Notes: generated from the letters alone by a model not told the origin. A DNA stretch of 54,722 bases from Saccharopolyspora spinosa NRRL 18395 (GCF_000194155.1 NZ_GL877879.1:1304020-1358741); one strand, 5' to 3'. Shown: positions 9,347 through 16,836, counted from the stretch's first letter. Made by a program: numbers and translations.

Positions 9347-9967
9347 ATGAAACGCACGCGCGTGCTCACCGCCGCCATCGGCGCGGTCGCAGCAGCGGCC
9401 GTCCTGGCCGGTTGCGGCGGGGGTGACGACATGAGCAACATGCCCGGCCACGGGGCACCGACCAGCGCGAGCCAGCCCGGCGCCACCCAGCAGGCGGCGA
9501 ACAACGCGGCCGACGTCACGTTCGCGCAGGGCATGATCCCGCACCACGAGCAGGCGATCGAGATGTCCCGGCTGGCGCCGGAGCGGGCCCAGTCCGAGGA
9601 GGTCAAGAACCTGGCTCGGCAGATCGAGGCCGCGCAGGGCCCGGAGATCCAGACGCTCACCGGCTGGCTGCGAGACTGGGGCGCCCCGGCGTCCATGCCC
9701 GGCATGGACCACGGCGCCGTCGGGCACGGCCACATGGACGGCATGATGTCGGACACCGAGATGCAGCAGCTCGAACAGGCTCGCGGCGCGGAGTTCGACC
9801 GGCAGTTCCTGACATTGATGATCAAGCACCACGAGGGCGCGGTCGCCATGTCGCAGACCGAGCTCGCCAGCGGACAGTTCCCGGCGGCGAAGCAGATGGC
9901 ACAGCAGATCATCGACACCCAGCGAGCCGAGATCGAAACCATGCGGGGCCTGCTCTCCCAGGGCTGA
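9347..9967 (+). CDS. DUF305 lipoprotein, probable copper-binding
   Basis: A 206-aa lipoprotein. The signal peptide ends in the lipobox VLAGC (Cys23), followed by a low-complexity linker and two copies of the DUF305 four-helix module, marked by 'GMIPHHEQAIEMS' and 'LMIKHHEGAVAMS'. Between them is a Met/His-rich stretch ('MPGMDHGAVGHGHMDG'). DUF305 proteins often travel with copper-resistance genes. It is anchored on the outer face of the membrane and probably captures Cu ions; this role is inferred. The ATG at 9347 is preceded by a GAGGA site. The gene ends just before a strong bidirectional terminator shared with the second csoR. Confidence 0.88.
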   Translation: MKRTRVLTAAIGAVAAAAVLAGCGGGDDMSNMPGHGAPTSASQPGATQQAANNAADVTFAQGMIPHHEQAIEMSRLAPERAQSEEVKNLARQIEAAQGPEIQTLTGWLRDWGAPASMPGMDHGAVGHGHMDGMMSDTEMQQLEQARGAEFDRQFLTLMIKHHEGAVAMSQTELASGQFPAAKQMAQQIIDTQRAEIETMRGLLSQG

Positions 9968-9981
9968 CCAGCTCCTGAGCG

Positions 9982-10015
9982 AGGGGCACCCGCGATCCAG
10001 GTCGCGGGTGCCCCT
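9982..10015. terminator. Bidirectional terminator between DUF305 gene and csoR copy 2
   Basis: A perfect 14-bp inverted repeat, AGGGGCACCCGCGA / TCGCGGGTGCCCCT, with a 6-nt loop, placed between two convergent genes. There is no T-run, as is usual for GC-rich actinobacteria. Confidence 0.85.
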
Positions 10016-10049
10016 CAACCACTCGACTTCGGCACGGCGCCGGCGCAGG

Positions 10050-10331
10050 TCAGGACTTGACCAGCCGCGCGATCGCCTCGCTGGCCTCGCGCACCTTCTC
10101 GTCGGCGTTCTTCCCACCCTCGGACAGCGCCTCGGCGACGCAGTGCTTGAGGTGCTCGTCGAGCAGCCGCAGGGACACCGCCTGCAGGCCCTTGGTGGCC
10201 GCGGAGATCTGGGTCAGGATGTCGATGCAGTACTTGTCCTCCTCGATCATCCGGGCCAACCCGCGGACCTGCCCCTCGATGCGCGCCAAGCGCTTCAGGT
10301 AGTTGTCCTTGTCCTGGGTGTATCCGTGCAT
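10050..10331 (-). CDS. csoR: CsoR-family copper-sensing repressor, copy 2
   Basis: A 93-aa paralogue of the csoR at 8600, with the same Cys35-His60-Cys64 set and very similar ends ('MHGYTQDKDNY', 'SEAIARLVKS'). I chose the ATG at 10331 because it matches the start of copy 1 and has GGGAG 5 bases before it; another ATG lies 12 bases upstream. A degenerate CsoR box sits upstream. The two repressors face each other around the His-rich and DUF305 genes, so they may cross-regulate or respond to different metal levels. Which of the two is the main copper sensor cannot be told from the sequence. Confidence 0.92.
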   Translation of the reverse strand: MHGYTQDKDNYLKRLARIEGQVRGLARMIEEDKYCIDILTQISAATKGLQAVSLRLLDEHLKHCVAEALSEGGKNADEKVREASEAIARLVKS

Positions 10332-10366
10332 CTCCGCTCCCATCGCCGCCGGTCCGGGCTAAAGGG

Positions 10367-10381
10367 TACCCCCGGCCGGTA
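10367..10381. promoter_or_regulatory. CsoR-like operator upstream of csoR copy 2
   Basis: TACCCCCGGCCGGTA resembles the box before csoR copy 1 (TACCCCCTGGGGGTA) in length and outer bases but is less symmetrical. It lies 36 bp before the start of csoR copy 2, the same spacing as in copy 1. Confidence 0.6.
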
Positions 10382-10568
10382 GCGGGGCGGCCGGATCGAC
10401 GAGCACTGTCCGCTGTGGACACCCGACCCGTTGGCCGAGCGCGCGGCCCAACAAGTGAATCTTGCTCGATCAACCCCGGTTCGTTTCGCGGCAGCAGGTG
10501 TACCGGGGCACCACGGCGGGTAAGGCGACTGGGTGCCCGCCAACGCAAGATCACCGGAGGTGGTAGCA

Positions 10569-10877
10569 GTGACCGCAACAGCTCGGTTGCCCAAACCGGT
10601 CACCGAAGCCTGGCACTGGCAGCTCCAAGCGGCCTGCCGCGACGTCAACGTGAGCCGGTTCTTCCACCCGGAGAACGAGCGCGGCAACGCCCGCGACAAC
10701 CGCGAGCGCCGGGCGAAGAGCATCTGCCGGAAGTGCCCGGTCATGCAGCAGTGCCGAGCCCATGCGCTGAAGGCCCGCGAGCCATACGGCGTCTGGGGCG
10801 GCCTGGGCGAGCGCGAGCGGCGGGATCTCATCGCCAGCGGCCGGACGTCCTGGCGCCGAGGGAGAAGTGGCGGGTGA
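10569..10877 (+). CDS. WhiB-family iron-sulfur transcription factor
   Basis: A 102-aa Wbl protein. The four Fe-S cysteines are Cys23, Cys53, Cys56 and Cys62 (CxxC in 'SICRKCPVMQQC'). They are followed by the beta-turn GVWGG (74-78), which contacts the sigma factor, and a basic Arg-rich tail for DNA binding. The GTG at 10569 is preceded by GGAGG with good spacing; a GTG at 10533 is the alternative. The 'EPYGVWGGLGERER' pattern is general to the family and I do not assign a specific WhiB number. It probably acts as a redox or NO-responsive regulator bound to the primary sigma factor. Confidence 0.9.
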   Translation: MTATARLPKPVTEAWHWQLQAACRDVNVSRFFHPENERGNARDNRERRAKSICRKCPVMQQCRAHALKAREPYGVWGGLGERERRDLIASGRTSWRRGRSGG

Positions 10878-10908
10878 TCGACCCGGTGTTGCGACACCGT
10901 TTCGAACC

Positions 10909-10931
10909 GGGAAATTCAGTTGACATTTCCC
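10909..10931. promoter_or_regulatory. Inverted repeat overlapping a TTGACA element upstream of the MFS gene
   Basis: GGGAAAT and ATTTCCC form 7-bp arms around a 9-nt spacer. A consensus -35 hexamer TTGACA (10920-10925) lies inside the repeat. The region is clearly more AT-rich than the genes around it. A matching -10 at the usual spacing is not obvious, so the promoter assignment for the gene at 11144 is tentative. Confidence 0.35.
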
Positions 10932-11143
10932 GAACACCACTTCAGTCCACAATGGATATTTAGCAACGTTAAGATAAATCGGTCGAAATCCGGCGCTGCT
11001 CAACGGATTTCCGGCCGATCGCGGCCGATGTAGCCCGCATCACAGCGAATTCGTCGCGGCACCGGGAACAAAGAGATCGCCCCGATCGCTGAAGCCCGAG
11101 TCAGATTTCCCAAGTCCACCCGCGGTGAATTCGAAAGGTAACG

Positions 11144-12430
11144 ATGGACAACGTTGCGGTGCACAGCCCACCGGAGGCACACCGTGCGCAACCGGTGGCC
11201 GGTGAGCCAACCGGATTCGAGCGGTTCCGGGTGATCCTCGTGCTGGGGGCGCTCATCGCCCTCGGCCCCCTGACCATCGACATGTACCTGCCGGCGCTGC
11301 CAGCGATCGGCAACGACCTGCAGGCCTCCGCATCCGCCGTGCAGCTGACCCTCACCGGCACGCTGCTCGGGCTCGGCCTGGGCCAGCTGCTGATCGGCCC
11401 GTTCTCCGACATCGTCGGCCGGCGGACTCCGCTGATCGCGGGCACCGCCGTGCACATCCTGGCGTCGATGGCGTGCCTCTTCGCGCCGAACGTCGCGGTG
11501 CTGGGCACGCTGCGCGCGCTGCAGGGCGTCGGCGCGGCCGCGACTATGGTCGTCGCGATGGCCGTGGTGCGCGACCTGTTCAGCGGGCGCGCGGCGGCCA
11601 CCGCCCTGTCCCGGCTGATGCTGGTGATGGGCGTGGCACCGATCCTCGCGCCGACGCTGGGCGGCGCCATCCTGCTGGCCGGCTCGTGGCGCGGCGTGTT
11701 CGGCGCGCTGGCGATCCTGGGTGCGATCCTGCTGGTCGTCGCCATCTTCGCGCTGAAGGAGACGCTGCCGCCGGAGCGCCGCCAGACCGCGGAGTTCCGC
11801 CCGGTGCTGCGCACCTACCGGTCCCTGCTGACCGACCGCGACTTCGTGCTGCTGGCGATCGTGGCGGCGCTGGCGATGTCGGCGCTGTTCTCCTACATCT
11901 CCGGCTCGTCGTTCGTGCTGCAGGAGCAGTTCGGCCTCAACCAGCAGGCGTTCGGCCTGGTCTTCGGCGTCGGCGCGGTGGCGCTCATCGGGGCGTCGCA
12001 GTTCAACGTCGTGCTGCTCAACCGGTACACGCCCAAGCAGATCGTCACCGGCGCGCTGATCGCGGCGACCGCCGCCGGACTGGTGCTAACGGCCCTGACC
12101 ACCACCGGGACGGGCGGACTGTTCGGGTTCATCGTGCCGCTGTGGCTGGTGCTGGGCGCGATGGGCTTCGTGCTGCCGAACGCCCCAGCGCTCGCGCTGT
12201 CCCGGCACGGCGAGGCCGCCGGGACGGCTGCCGCGCTGCTCGGCGCCGGGCAGTTCGGCCTCGGCGCGCTGATCGCGCCGCTGGTCGGGCTCCTCGGCAA
12301 CGACGGCCCCGCGATGGCGATCACCATGACCGGCGGCGCGGCGGTCGCCCTGCTCGCCCTCGGCGTGGTGGTCAAGCTCGGCCGCAGCGTCGAGCCCGCC
12401 TTGGGACCGATGGCCGGAGACAGGGCATAA
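11144..12430 (+). CDS. MFS drug efflux transporter, Bcr/CflA type
   Basis: A 428-aa integral membrane protein with 12 predicted helices. The first helix ends in 'LTIDMYLPALPAI', typical of Bcr/CflA pumps, and the loop 2-3 motif A is 'GPFSDIVGRRTPL'. Such proteins export drugs such as bicyclomycin or chloramphenicol, or metabolites, by proton antiport; the substrate here is unknown. The N-terminus (about 25 residues) is hydrophilic. The start ATG has GGTAACG upstream rather than a strong Shine-Dalgarno. The methyltransferase follows 62 bp downstream but is separated by a hairpin. Confidence 0.9.
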   Translation: MDNVAVHSPPEAHRAQPVAGEPTGFERFRVILVLGALIALGPLTIDMYLPALPAIGNDLQASASAVQLTLTGTLLGLGLGQLLIGPFSDIVGRRTPLIAGTAVHILASMACLFAPNVAVLGTLRALQGVGAAATMVVAMAVVRDLFSGRAAATALSRLMLVMGVAPILAPTLGGAILLAGSWRGVFGALAILGAILLVVAIFALKETLPPERRQTAEFRPVLRTYRSLLTDRDFVLLAIVAALAMSALFSYISGSSFVLQEQFGLNQQAFGLVFGVGAVALIGASQFNVVLLNRYTPKQIVTGALIAATAAGLVLTALTTTGTGGLFGFIVPLWLVLGAMGFVLPNAPALALSRHGEAAGTAAALLGAGQFGLGALIAPLVGLLGNDGPAMAITMTGGAAVALLALGVVVKLGRSVEPALGPMAGDRA

Positions 12431-12446
12431 CGGGCGGGGTTAACAT

Positions 12447-12481
12447 CACGGCTGGGCGGCGGGACGCGTCGCCCAGCCGTG
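12447..12481. terminator. Hairpin between MFS gene and methyltransferase
   Basis: CACGGCTGGGCG / CGCCCAGCCGTG is a perfect 12-bp stem with an 11-nt loop. Its right arm abuts the GAGGAGGA ribosome-binding site of the next gene, so it could be a terminator for the MFS gene, an attenuator, or a structured 5' leader for the methyltransferase. Confidence 0.6.
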
Positions 12482-12492
12482 AGGAGGAATGG

Positions 12493-13302
12493 ATGTCGGA
12501 GCTGCCGACCGAGCCGGAGAGCATCGACCTCGACAAGCCCAACGCGGCCCGGGTTTACGACTATTACCTCGGCGGCAACCACAACTTCGCGATCGACCGC
12601 CAGATGGCCGAAGAGGCCATCCGGATGTGGCCGGAGCTACCGCTGATCATGCAGGCCAACCGCGCCTTCCTGCGGCGGGCCGTGCAGTTCTGCGCCGAGC
12701 AGGGCATCCGCCAGTTCCTCGACCTCGGCTCGGGCATCCCGACCGTCGGCAACGTGCACGAGGTCGCACAGGTCGCGGCGCCGGACTCCCGCGTGATCTA
12801 CGTGGACACCGATCCGGTCGCGGTCGCCTACAGCAAGAACCTGTTGCGGGACAACCCGAACGCGACGATCGTCCGCGCCGACCTCCGGAAGCCGGACCAG
12901 GTGCTCGACTCCCCCGAGGTCGCGGAGCTGCTGGACCTGAGCCGACCGGTGGCGCTGATGATGGTCGCGGTCCTGCACTTCGTCGGTGACGAGGCCCGGC
13001 CCAACGAGATCGTCGCCAGGTACCGCGAAGCGCTCGCGCCGGGCAGCTTCCTCATCCTCTCGCACGCCAGCGCCGATGGGCGACCCGATGTGGCGCCGTC
13101 GCACGCCGACCTCTACCGGCAGCGCACCGCCACGCCGTTGACCATGCGCACGCGCGCCGCAGTCACCGAGTTCTTCGACGGGTTCGAACTGATCGATCCG
13201 GGTGTCGTGACCCTGCCGCTGTGGCGTCCGGTCGCCGCGGCCGACGTCGCCGAGCACCCCGAGCGGTTCACCGGCCTCGCCGGCGTCGGCCGCAAGCCCT
13301 GA
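12493..13302 (+). CDS. SAM-dependent methyltransferase, Methyltransf_19 (DUF574) family
   Basis: A 269-aa class I methyltransferase-like protein. Near the N-terminus is the family hallmark 'NAARVYDYYLGGNHNFAIDR', then the SAM-binding motif I 'FLDLGSGIPT', the acidic motif II 'VIYVDTDPVAVA' and 'VRADLRKP'. This family is greatly expanded in actinomycetes and its substrates are mostly unknown. The start ATG at 12493 has a strong GAGGAGGA site 4 bases before it. Full length and apparently intact. Confidence 0.92.
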   Translation: MSELPTEPESIDLDKPNAARVYDYYLGGNHNFAIDRQMAEEAIRMWPELPLIMQANRAFLRRAVQFCAEQGIRQFLDLGSGIPTVGNVHEVAQVAAPDSRVIYVDTDPVAVAYSKNLLRDNPNATIVRADLRKPDQVLDSPEVAELLDLSRPVALMMVAVLHFVGDEARPNEIVARYREALAPGSFLILSHASADGRPDVAPSHADLYRQRTATPLTMRTRAAVTEFFDGFELIDPGVVTLPLWRPVAAADVAEHPERFTGLAGVGRKP

Positions 13303-13415
13303 TCACGCCGCCGGGGTCAGCACCGCTCCCCCGCGCAGATCGTCGCGGCCTCCCTACCCGAACGAGCAGCCCTCGTGGCATCGCTGCTCGCCCACCTGTG
13401 ACCCGTGGGTGTGCA

Positions 13416-13429
13416 GTTTCAATTGAAAC
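13416..13429. promoter_or_regulatory. 14-bp perfect palindrome GTTTCAATTGAAAC
   Basis: An AT-rich perfect palindrome in an otherwise GC-rich intergenic region. It is the shape of a dimeric repressor operator (TetR-like), but no regulator gene is adjacent. Function unknown. Confidence 0.35.
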
Positions 13430-13534
13430 GGGCTACTAACCCGGCGACCCTACCTCGCGGCACCCCTCGACTGTCCGGTGTGGACAAACAGAAGTAAACA
13501 ATCGTCTCATGACGCACAGCTGACAACATTCGTA

Positions 13535-13558
13535 CCGTTGCCGTTGCCGTTGCCGTGG
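13535..13558. repeat. CCGTTG hexamer tandem repeat
   Basis: Three exact CCGTTG units followed by one CCGTGG. A simple-sequence tract that could vary in length; no coding role is seen. Confidence 0.7.
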
Positions 13559-13912
13559 TGGTGCGGGGTGTGTCGGTGTGGGGCGTCGGTGCTGACGATG
13601 CCCCACACCTGTGGTGTTGAGCTCCAGGGCGTGTGCAAGGTTGATCTGAGGGTTGCGGCGGGTTTCTGTCCAGGCGAGACGAGGGCGTGGTTTCCGGTGG
13701 GAGATCATCGGGTTGTCCAAGCCGTGACGGTCTATCCAGGAGCCGCGCTCTCGTGTTCTTGACTTGCCTGATTCGGGTTGTGCTTGACCGGCTCACCCTC
13801 ACAGTCGAGTCCTCGCGGGGTCGTGTGGACGGACTCTGGCGGGCTCTGGAGACGGTGGGCGGGCAATCCTGTATGGGCAGCGGTTGCTGCCGGCCCTGAC
13901 GGTGCTGGCGGT

Positions 13913-14269
13913 GCGAAGACGTTCATCGAGTCCGCCACGGCGGAGAGAATCCGAGATCAACTCAGGCACCTGAATGTTTACATCACGCTGAGGGTGGTGC
14001 CGATTCGTTCGCCGTTTCACCCGGGCACGGCAGGACCATTTACCATTTACGAGTTTCCAGACGGACCTCCGTTCGTACACTTTGAACATTTCAGCGGAGA
14101 AGTATTTGTAACTGAATCCGGCGACATCGATACGTATCGCAAAGCGATCGATACGATGTGTAGTTATGCGATTAATTTTGCTGACTCGGCAAAATTGATC
14201 GCGAAGATTATGGTAGAGGAGCACGGTAGTCATGACCGAGATTCGCTGGCGCAAAAGTTCATACAGTAA
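13913..14269 (+). pseudogene. C-terminal remnant of a Scr1-like (DUF5753) regulator
   Basis: The frame encodes the C-terminal part of the DUF5753 domain found in helix-turn-helix regulators paired with DUF397 genes: 'RIRDQLRHLN..VVPIRSPFHPGTAGPFTIYEFPDGPP', then 'VHFEHFSGEVFVTESGDIDTYR'. The N-terminal helix-turn-helix and the first half of the ligand-like domain are missing, and no family-like sequence is seen upstream of about 13920. Base composition is clearly more AT-rich than the neighbours, suggesting acquisition by transfer. The downstream partner gene at 14232 overlaps it and is intact. It is most likely a decayed gene; a short stand-alone domain is possible. Confidence 0.7.
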
Positions 14270-14405
14270 CGTTAACGGTGAATGCGTCGAAGTCGCCACC
14301 ACATTAGACGCAATCCGCGATTCGAAGGACCAGGACGGTGCGACGTTGGCTGTTGACGTGAGCACGTTCGTTCGTGCGGTGCAGCAGGGTCGTTTCGACC
14401 GCTGA
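14232..14405 (+). CDS. DUF397 small protein (partner of the decayed regulator)
   Basis: A 57-aa protein with the full DUF397 pattern: 'IRWRKSSYSNVNGECVEVA', then 'AIRDSKDQDGATL' and a C-terminal helix 'FVRAVQQGRFDR'. DUF397 proteins (the BldB group belongs here) are normally encoded beside Scr1/WhiJ-like HTH-DUF5753 regulators and modulate them. Here the gene begins inside the end of such a regulator remnant (overlap 38 bp). The ATG at 14232 gives the usual family length. It is followed at once by a strong terminator. Confidence 0.85.
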   Translation: MTEIRWRKSSYSNVNGECVEVATTLDAIRDSKDQDGATLAVDVSTFVRAVQQGRFDR

Positions 14406-14409
14406 ATGT

Positions 14410-14442
14410 ATGACGCCCCGGTGCGTGGCACCGGGGCGTCAT
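14410..14442. terminator. Bidirectional terminator after the DUF397 gene
   Basis: ATGACGCCCCGGTGC / GCACCGGGGCGTCAT is a perfect 15-bp stem with a 3-nt loop, followed by TGTTA on the plus strand. It separates the DUF397 gene from the convergent epimerase-like gene, 13 bp away. Confidence 0.88.
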
Positions 14443-14455
14443 TGTTACTCGAACG

Positions 14456-15436
14456 TCAGCGGTTGTCTCGTTCGAAGGTGATCCGGCCGGTCAGGTCCAT
14501 GCCGGTGACCGGCCGGGAATCGTGGTGCACCGCAAGGCACACCGCAGTGGACACCGAACCGCGCGGGGCGATTTCGACGAGGTTCCCGCCGTTTGCCCTC
14601 GCCTGCTCGACGCCGCCCGCGGGGATCGTCGACGCGGGCTCAGCCGCGAAGACGTATTCCGTTCGGTACCAGGGCAATCCGGGTGTCGCGTTGCCTTCGA
14701 ACCACAGCCAGGCGTTCGGCAGCACGTCGCCGTTCCACGCCATGACCACGCCCAGGTCGCCGTCGGCGCTGGTGATCGATACCCAGTGTTCGGTGAAATC
14801 CCCGAAGTACGCGAGCGTGGCCTGACCGGGGCCGCCGGGCGGCAGCGTCGACAGCTCCGAGACCGGCCACGCGAGCGTCGCACCGGCTTCCACTACAGGA
14901 CCGGACGTCGGGTCCACCGTGAGCTTCTGCGCACCCGATGCGATCCGTGCCCCCGGCGTCACCAAGGGTGCTCCGAAGGCCGGGTGATGCACGATCGCCA
15001 CCGAAACCGGGTCGGGACTCTCGTTGCGGAACGTGTCCTCCACCTTCAGCACCGATCCGTCCAGCACCACCTGCCGCCGAATCCGCAGCGGAGCCTGGCT
15101 CAACCGCACCGAAAGGGTCGCAGAGTCCGAAGTGGACTCCTCGACCGTCCAGCGCAGCAGGCAGGCTTCGCCGTGAAAACCCCAGGTGCCGCCCGCAACG
15201 TTCGACGCATCGCCGGCATTCGGGCACAGCAGCTGCCAACCACCCTGGTACAAGGCCTGCCAGGACTGGCGGGATTCCGGCGCCCACGGCCCGGGCTGGG
15301 CCGAATCCGCCCACGGCGTGCGATAGAGCAGCTGCGCGCCGGTCCGGGCATCGGTCAGCGCGGTGATGTCCGCGCCCCGGTCGGGCGTCAACTGCACCGC
15401 CAGGTGGTCGTTTCGCAATTCGAGTTCAGTCGTCAC
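14456..15436 (-). CDS. Aldose 1-epimerase-like protein (galactose mutarotase fold)
   Basis: A 326-aa beta-rich protein of the galactose-mutarotase superfamily. Family-like points are the N-terminal 'LELRNDHLAVQLTPDRGADITALTD', the mid-protein 'WQLLCPNAGD', 'FHGEA' (the region of a catalytic His) and 'IVHHPAFG'. Such enzymes interconvert anomers of sugars or act on related sugar substrates in the cytoplasm; the exact sugar is not clear. The ATG at 15436 lies 11 bp inside a remnant enoyl-CoA hydratase frame, so the upstream gene was probably once translationally coupled. No Shine-Dalgarno of note. Confidence 0.75.
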   Translation of the reverse strand: MTTELELRNDHLAVQLTPDRGADITALTDARTGAQLLYRTPWADSAQPGPWAPESRQSWQALYQGGWQLLCPNAGDASNVAGGTWGFHGEACLLRWTVEESTSDSATLSVRLSQAPLRIRRQVVLDGSVLKVEDTFRNESPDPVSVAIVHHPAFGAPLVTPGARIASGAQKLTVDPTSGPVVEAGATLAWPVSELSTLPPGGPGQATLAYFGDFTEHWVSITSADGDLGVVMAWNGDVLPNAWLWFEGNATPGLPWYRTEYVFAAEPASTIPAGGVEQARANGGNLVEIAPRGSVSTAVCLAVHHDSRPVTGMDLTGRITFERDNR

Positions 15437-15536
15437 GGAACACCGCCGATCTTCTCTCCAGGAACGTCGCTACGCCTGCCTGTGCATCATCGGTGGTGTA
15501 GAGCCAGAACAACACCTGCTGTTCGCCGGTAAATCG
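15426..15536 (-). pseudogene. C-terminal remnant of an enoyl-CoA hydratase/isomerase
   Basis: About 34 codons ending at the stop at 15426 read '..LFWLYTTDDAQAGVATFLERRSAVF..', the typical end of crotonase-family enzymes ('DAxEGVxAFLEKRxPxF'). Upstream of about 15530 the similarity stops and the DNA turns into tandem repeats. The rest of the gene is absent, so this is a deletion scar. The stop overlaps the epimerase-like start by 11 bp. Confidence 0.6.
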
Positions 15537-15584
15537 TTTACCGGGCCGGTAAAAACGCCCGACCCCGTCAGCTGCACCCGCGCA

Positions 15585-15620
15585 CCAGCGGATACGCCAG
15601 CGGATACGCCAGCGGATACG
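15585..15620. repeat. Three tandem copies of CCAGCGGATACG
   Basis: Three exact 12-bp units in a row. The block is flanked on both sides by a similar GCTGCACCCGC sequence (15571-15581 and 15627-15637). It lies at the broken end of the enoyl-CoA hydratase remnant. Confidence 0.9.
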
Positions 15621-15661
15621 CGGCGAGCTGCACCCGCCGCGGCGCGGATCTCCCGCTGATG

Positions 15662-15976
15662 TCAGAGGGATTCCCGTTCCGCTTCGGGGATCGGCGTGGC
15701 CGCGCGAGCGCGGTCCAGGAGGCTGCGCACGCCCGCCACGACGTCGGCGTCGCGATCGGCGAGCCAAGTCAGCATCGCGTGGTCCTCGCTGTCCAGGTCC
15801 ACGCCGTTGAGCGGAGCTCTCAGCACCGCCAGGTTCACCGTCGTTCTGCGGGACCGGGCATCGCGCTCGGCTTCCGCCTCGTTGCGCACCCAGGGTCGGT
15901 TCGCGACCGGGAGCAGCCGACGCGTGTCCGCGTCGGACAGCCACGCATCCAGCGAGTTGCTCACGACACCATCCAT
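15662..15976 (-). CDS. Hypothetical protein, 104 aa
   Basis: A small soluble, mostly helical, acidic/basic protein starting 'MDGVVSNSLDAWLSDADTRRL'. A GGAGG lies about 8 bases before the ATG at 15976, and codon use is typical of the genome, so I take it as real. The frame continues upstream to 16150 without a good start. No family or motif recognised. It is followed on the same strand by the tandem repeats and the hydratase remnant. Confidence 0.6.
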   Translation of the reverse strand: MDGVVSNSLDAWLSDADTRRLLPVANRPWVRNEAEAERDARSRRTTVNLAVLRAPLNGVDLDSEDHAMLTWLADRDADVVAGVRSLLDRARAATPIPEAERESL

Positions 15977-16228
15977 GTCAGCGCCTCCTCGCCTACGTCC
16001 ATCCGGCCTCATCTTCTGAGTACCACCGCTGCGGAGCAGTTCTAGGGACGAAAGTCCCTGCGGTTCAGACGCGGTGATGCTGCCGCTTCCCGACGCCGCT
16101 TGACCGCACCCGAGGCCGGAAGATCCAGAACACGGGTGCTGACGACGCACTCAGTTAGCCAAGGACCACCCATGTGGGTGATGCCCGAGGGCGCTGAAGA
16201 TACGTTGCAGCGCATAGACTTCCGCCCC

Positions 16229-16534
16229 GTGACTGCAGTACCGCACACCTCGACCGAGGCAGCCCTGCGCGACGCGGTGGACACAGCACTCATCGACTTG
16301 CTCACCGCGCAGCACAATCCCGGCGACCGAGCGCACCAGGCGTTGACCCGCGCGGTCGGCCTCCTGGACCAGCACCCGCACATCGAAATCTCCGACGACG
16401 CCGCGTCCGCGGTCCGCACCGCCGCCGACCGCCTGGCCGAGGGCGCCCGCGACGACGCGCGAACCGCCCTGGTGACCGCCCGCGGCCAACTAGCAGCTCC
16501 CGGATCCCGGCTGAACTCCCGCAACACCGGCTGA
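16229..16534 (+). CDS. Hypothetical helical protein, 101 aa
   Basis: A small protein rich in Ala, Asp and His that should fold as four to five helices ('EAALRDAVDTALIDLLTAQ', 'AHQALTRAVGLLDQHPHIEI'). The proposed GTG start at 16229 has no Shine-Dalgarno, but TAGACT ends 8 bases upstream, which would fit a leaderless transcript. The in-frame ATG at 16172 is an alternative. No family recognised. Confidence 0.5.
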   Translation: MTAVPHTSTEAALRDAVDTALIDLLTAQHNPGDRAHQALTRAVGLLDQHPHIEISDDAASAVRTAADRLAEGARDDARTALVTARGQLAAPGSRLNSRNTG

Positions 16535-16593
16535 AACGTCCCGGAAGCGGAAGCCGGGCACGCGCGTGGCCGACGCCACGACGCGTGTCCGAT

Positions 16594-16836
16594 TCACTGC
16601 GGAACCGACTCACCCCGCGGCTGTTCGTCGCGGCGCACCCCCTGCCTCAGCCGGTCCGCCAGTTCCTCCAGGAACCAGTTCAGCACCGACTCTGCCGTTT
16701 CCACGTCGGCGGTCGCACCCCTCCCCAGAGCTTCCTTACGCGCCCGCCCAGCAATCCTGATCTCCTCGCACAACTGCTCGTACGGGAGGTCGCTGCACCT
16801 CGTGAACAGATCCATTTGAGACCACTCCGTGGCCAT
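16594..16836 (-). CDS. Hypothetical protein, about 80 aa
   Basis: A short helical protein ('DLPYEQLCEEIRIAGRARKEAL', 'AESVLNWFLEELADRL') with a charged tail. Two starts are possible: ATG at 16836, or ATG at 16815, which has GGAG 9 bases upstream and may be the true one. The frame remains open to 17397, but the upstream translation looks non-coding and the DNA is more AT-rich. No family recognised. Confidence 0.5.
   Translation of the reverse strand: MATEWSQMDLFTRCSDLPYEQLCEEIRIAGRARKEALGRGATADVETAESVLNWFLEELADRLRQGVRRDEQPRGESVPQ

Larger units (their letters stand above)
13303..13912. other. 610-bp stretch without a supported gene
   Basis: No convincing gene in any frame. It holds a short sense stretch ending 'LPERAALVASLLAHL' before a TGA near 13401, which looks like the tail of a lost gene; a 14-bp palindrome at 13416-13429; and three CCGTTG hexamers in tandem (13535-13552). 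The short open frames here have unusual, repeat-driven composition. It probably marks a site of deletion or insertion next to the decayed regulator. Confidence 0.5.

Noticed and set aside
10919..10976. Complete promoter (TTGACA plus -10) before the MFS gene
   Set aside because: TTGACA is good, but the AT-rich candidate -10s (GATATT, TAAGAT) lie far beyond the usual 16-19 bp spacing; kept only as a tentative regulatory site.
13436..13802. Minus-strand frames 94 and 127 codons long
   Set aside because: Translation is driven by simple repeats (Arg-Gln, Thr-Ala) and no start with RBS is seen.
15585..15620. Possible CRISPR-like array
   Set aside because: Units are 12 bp and directly adjacent without spacers, and no cas genes are present.
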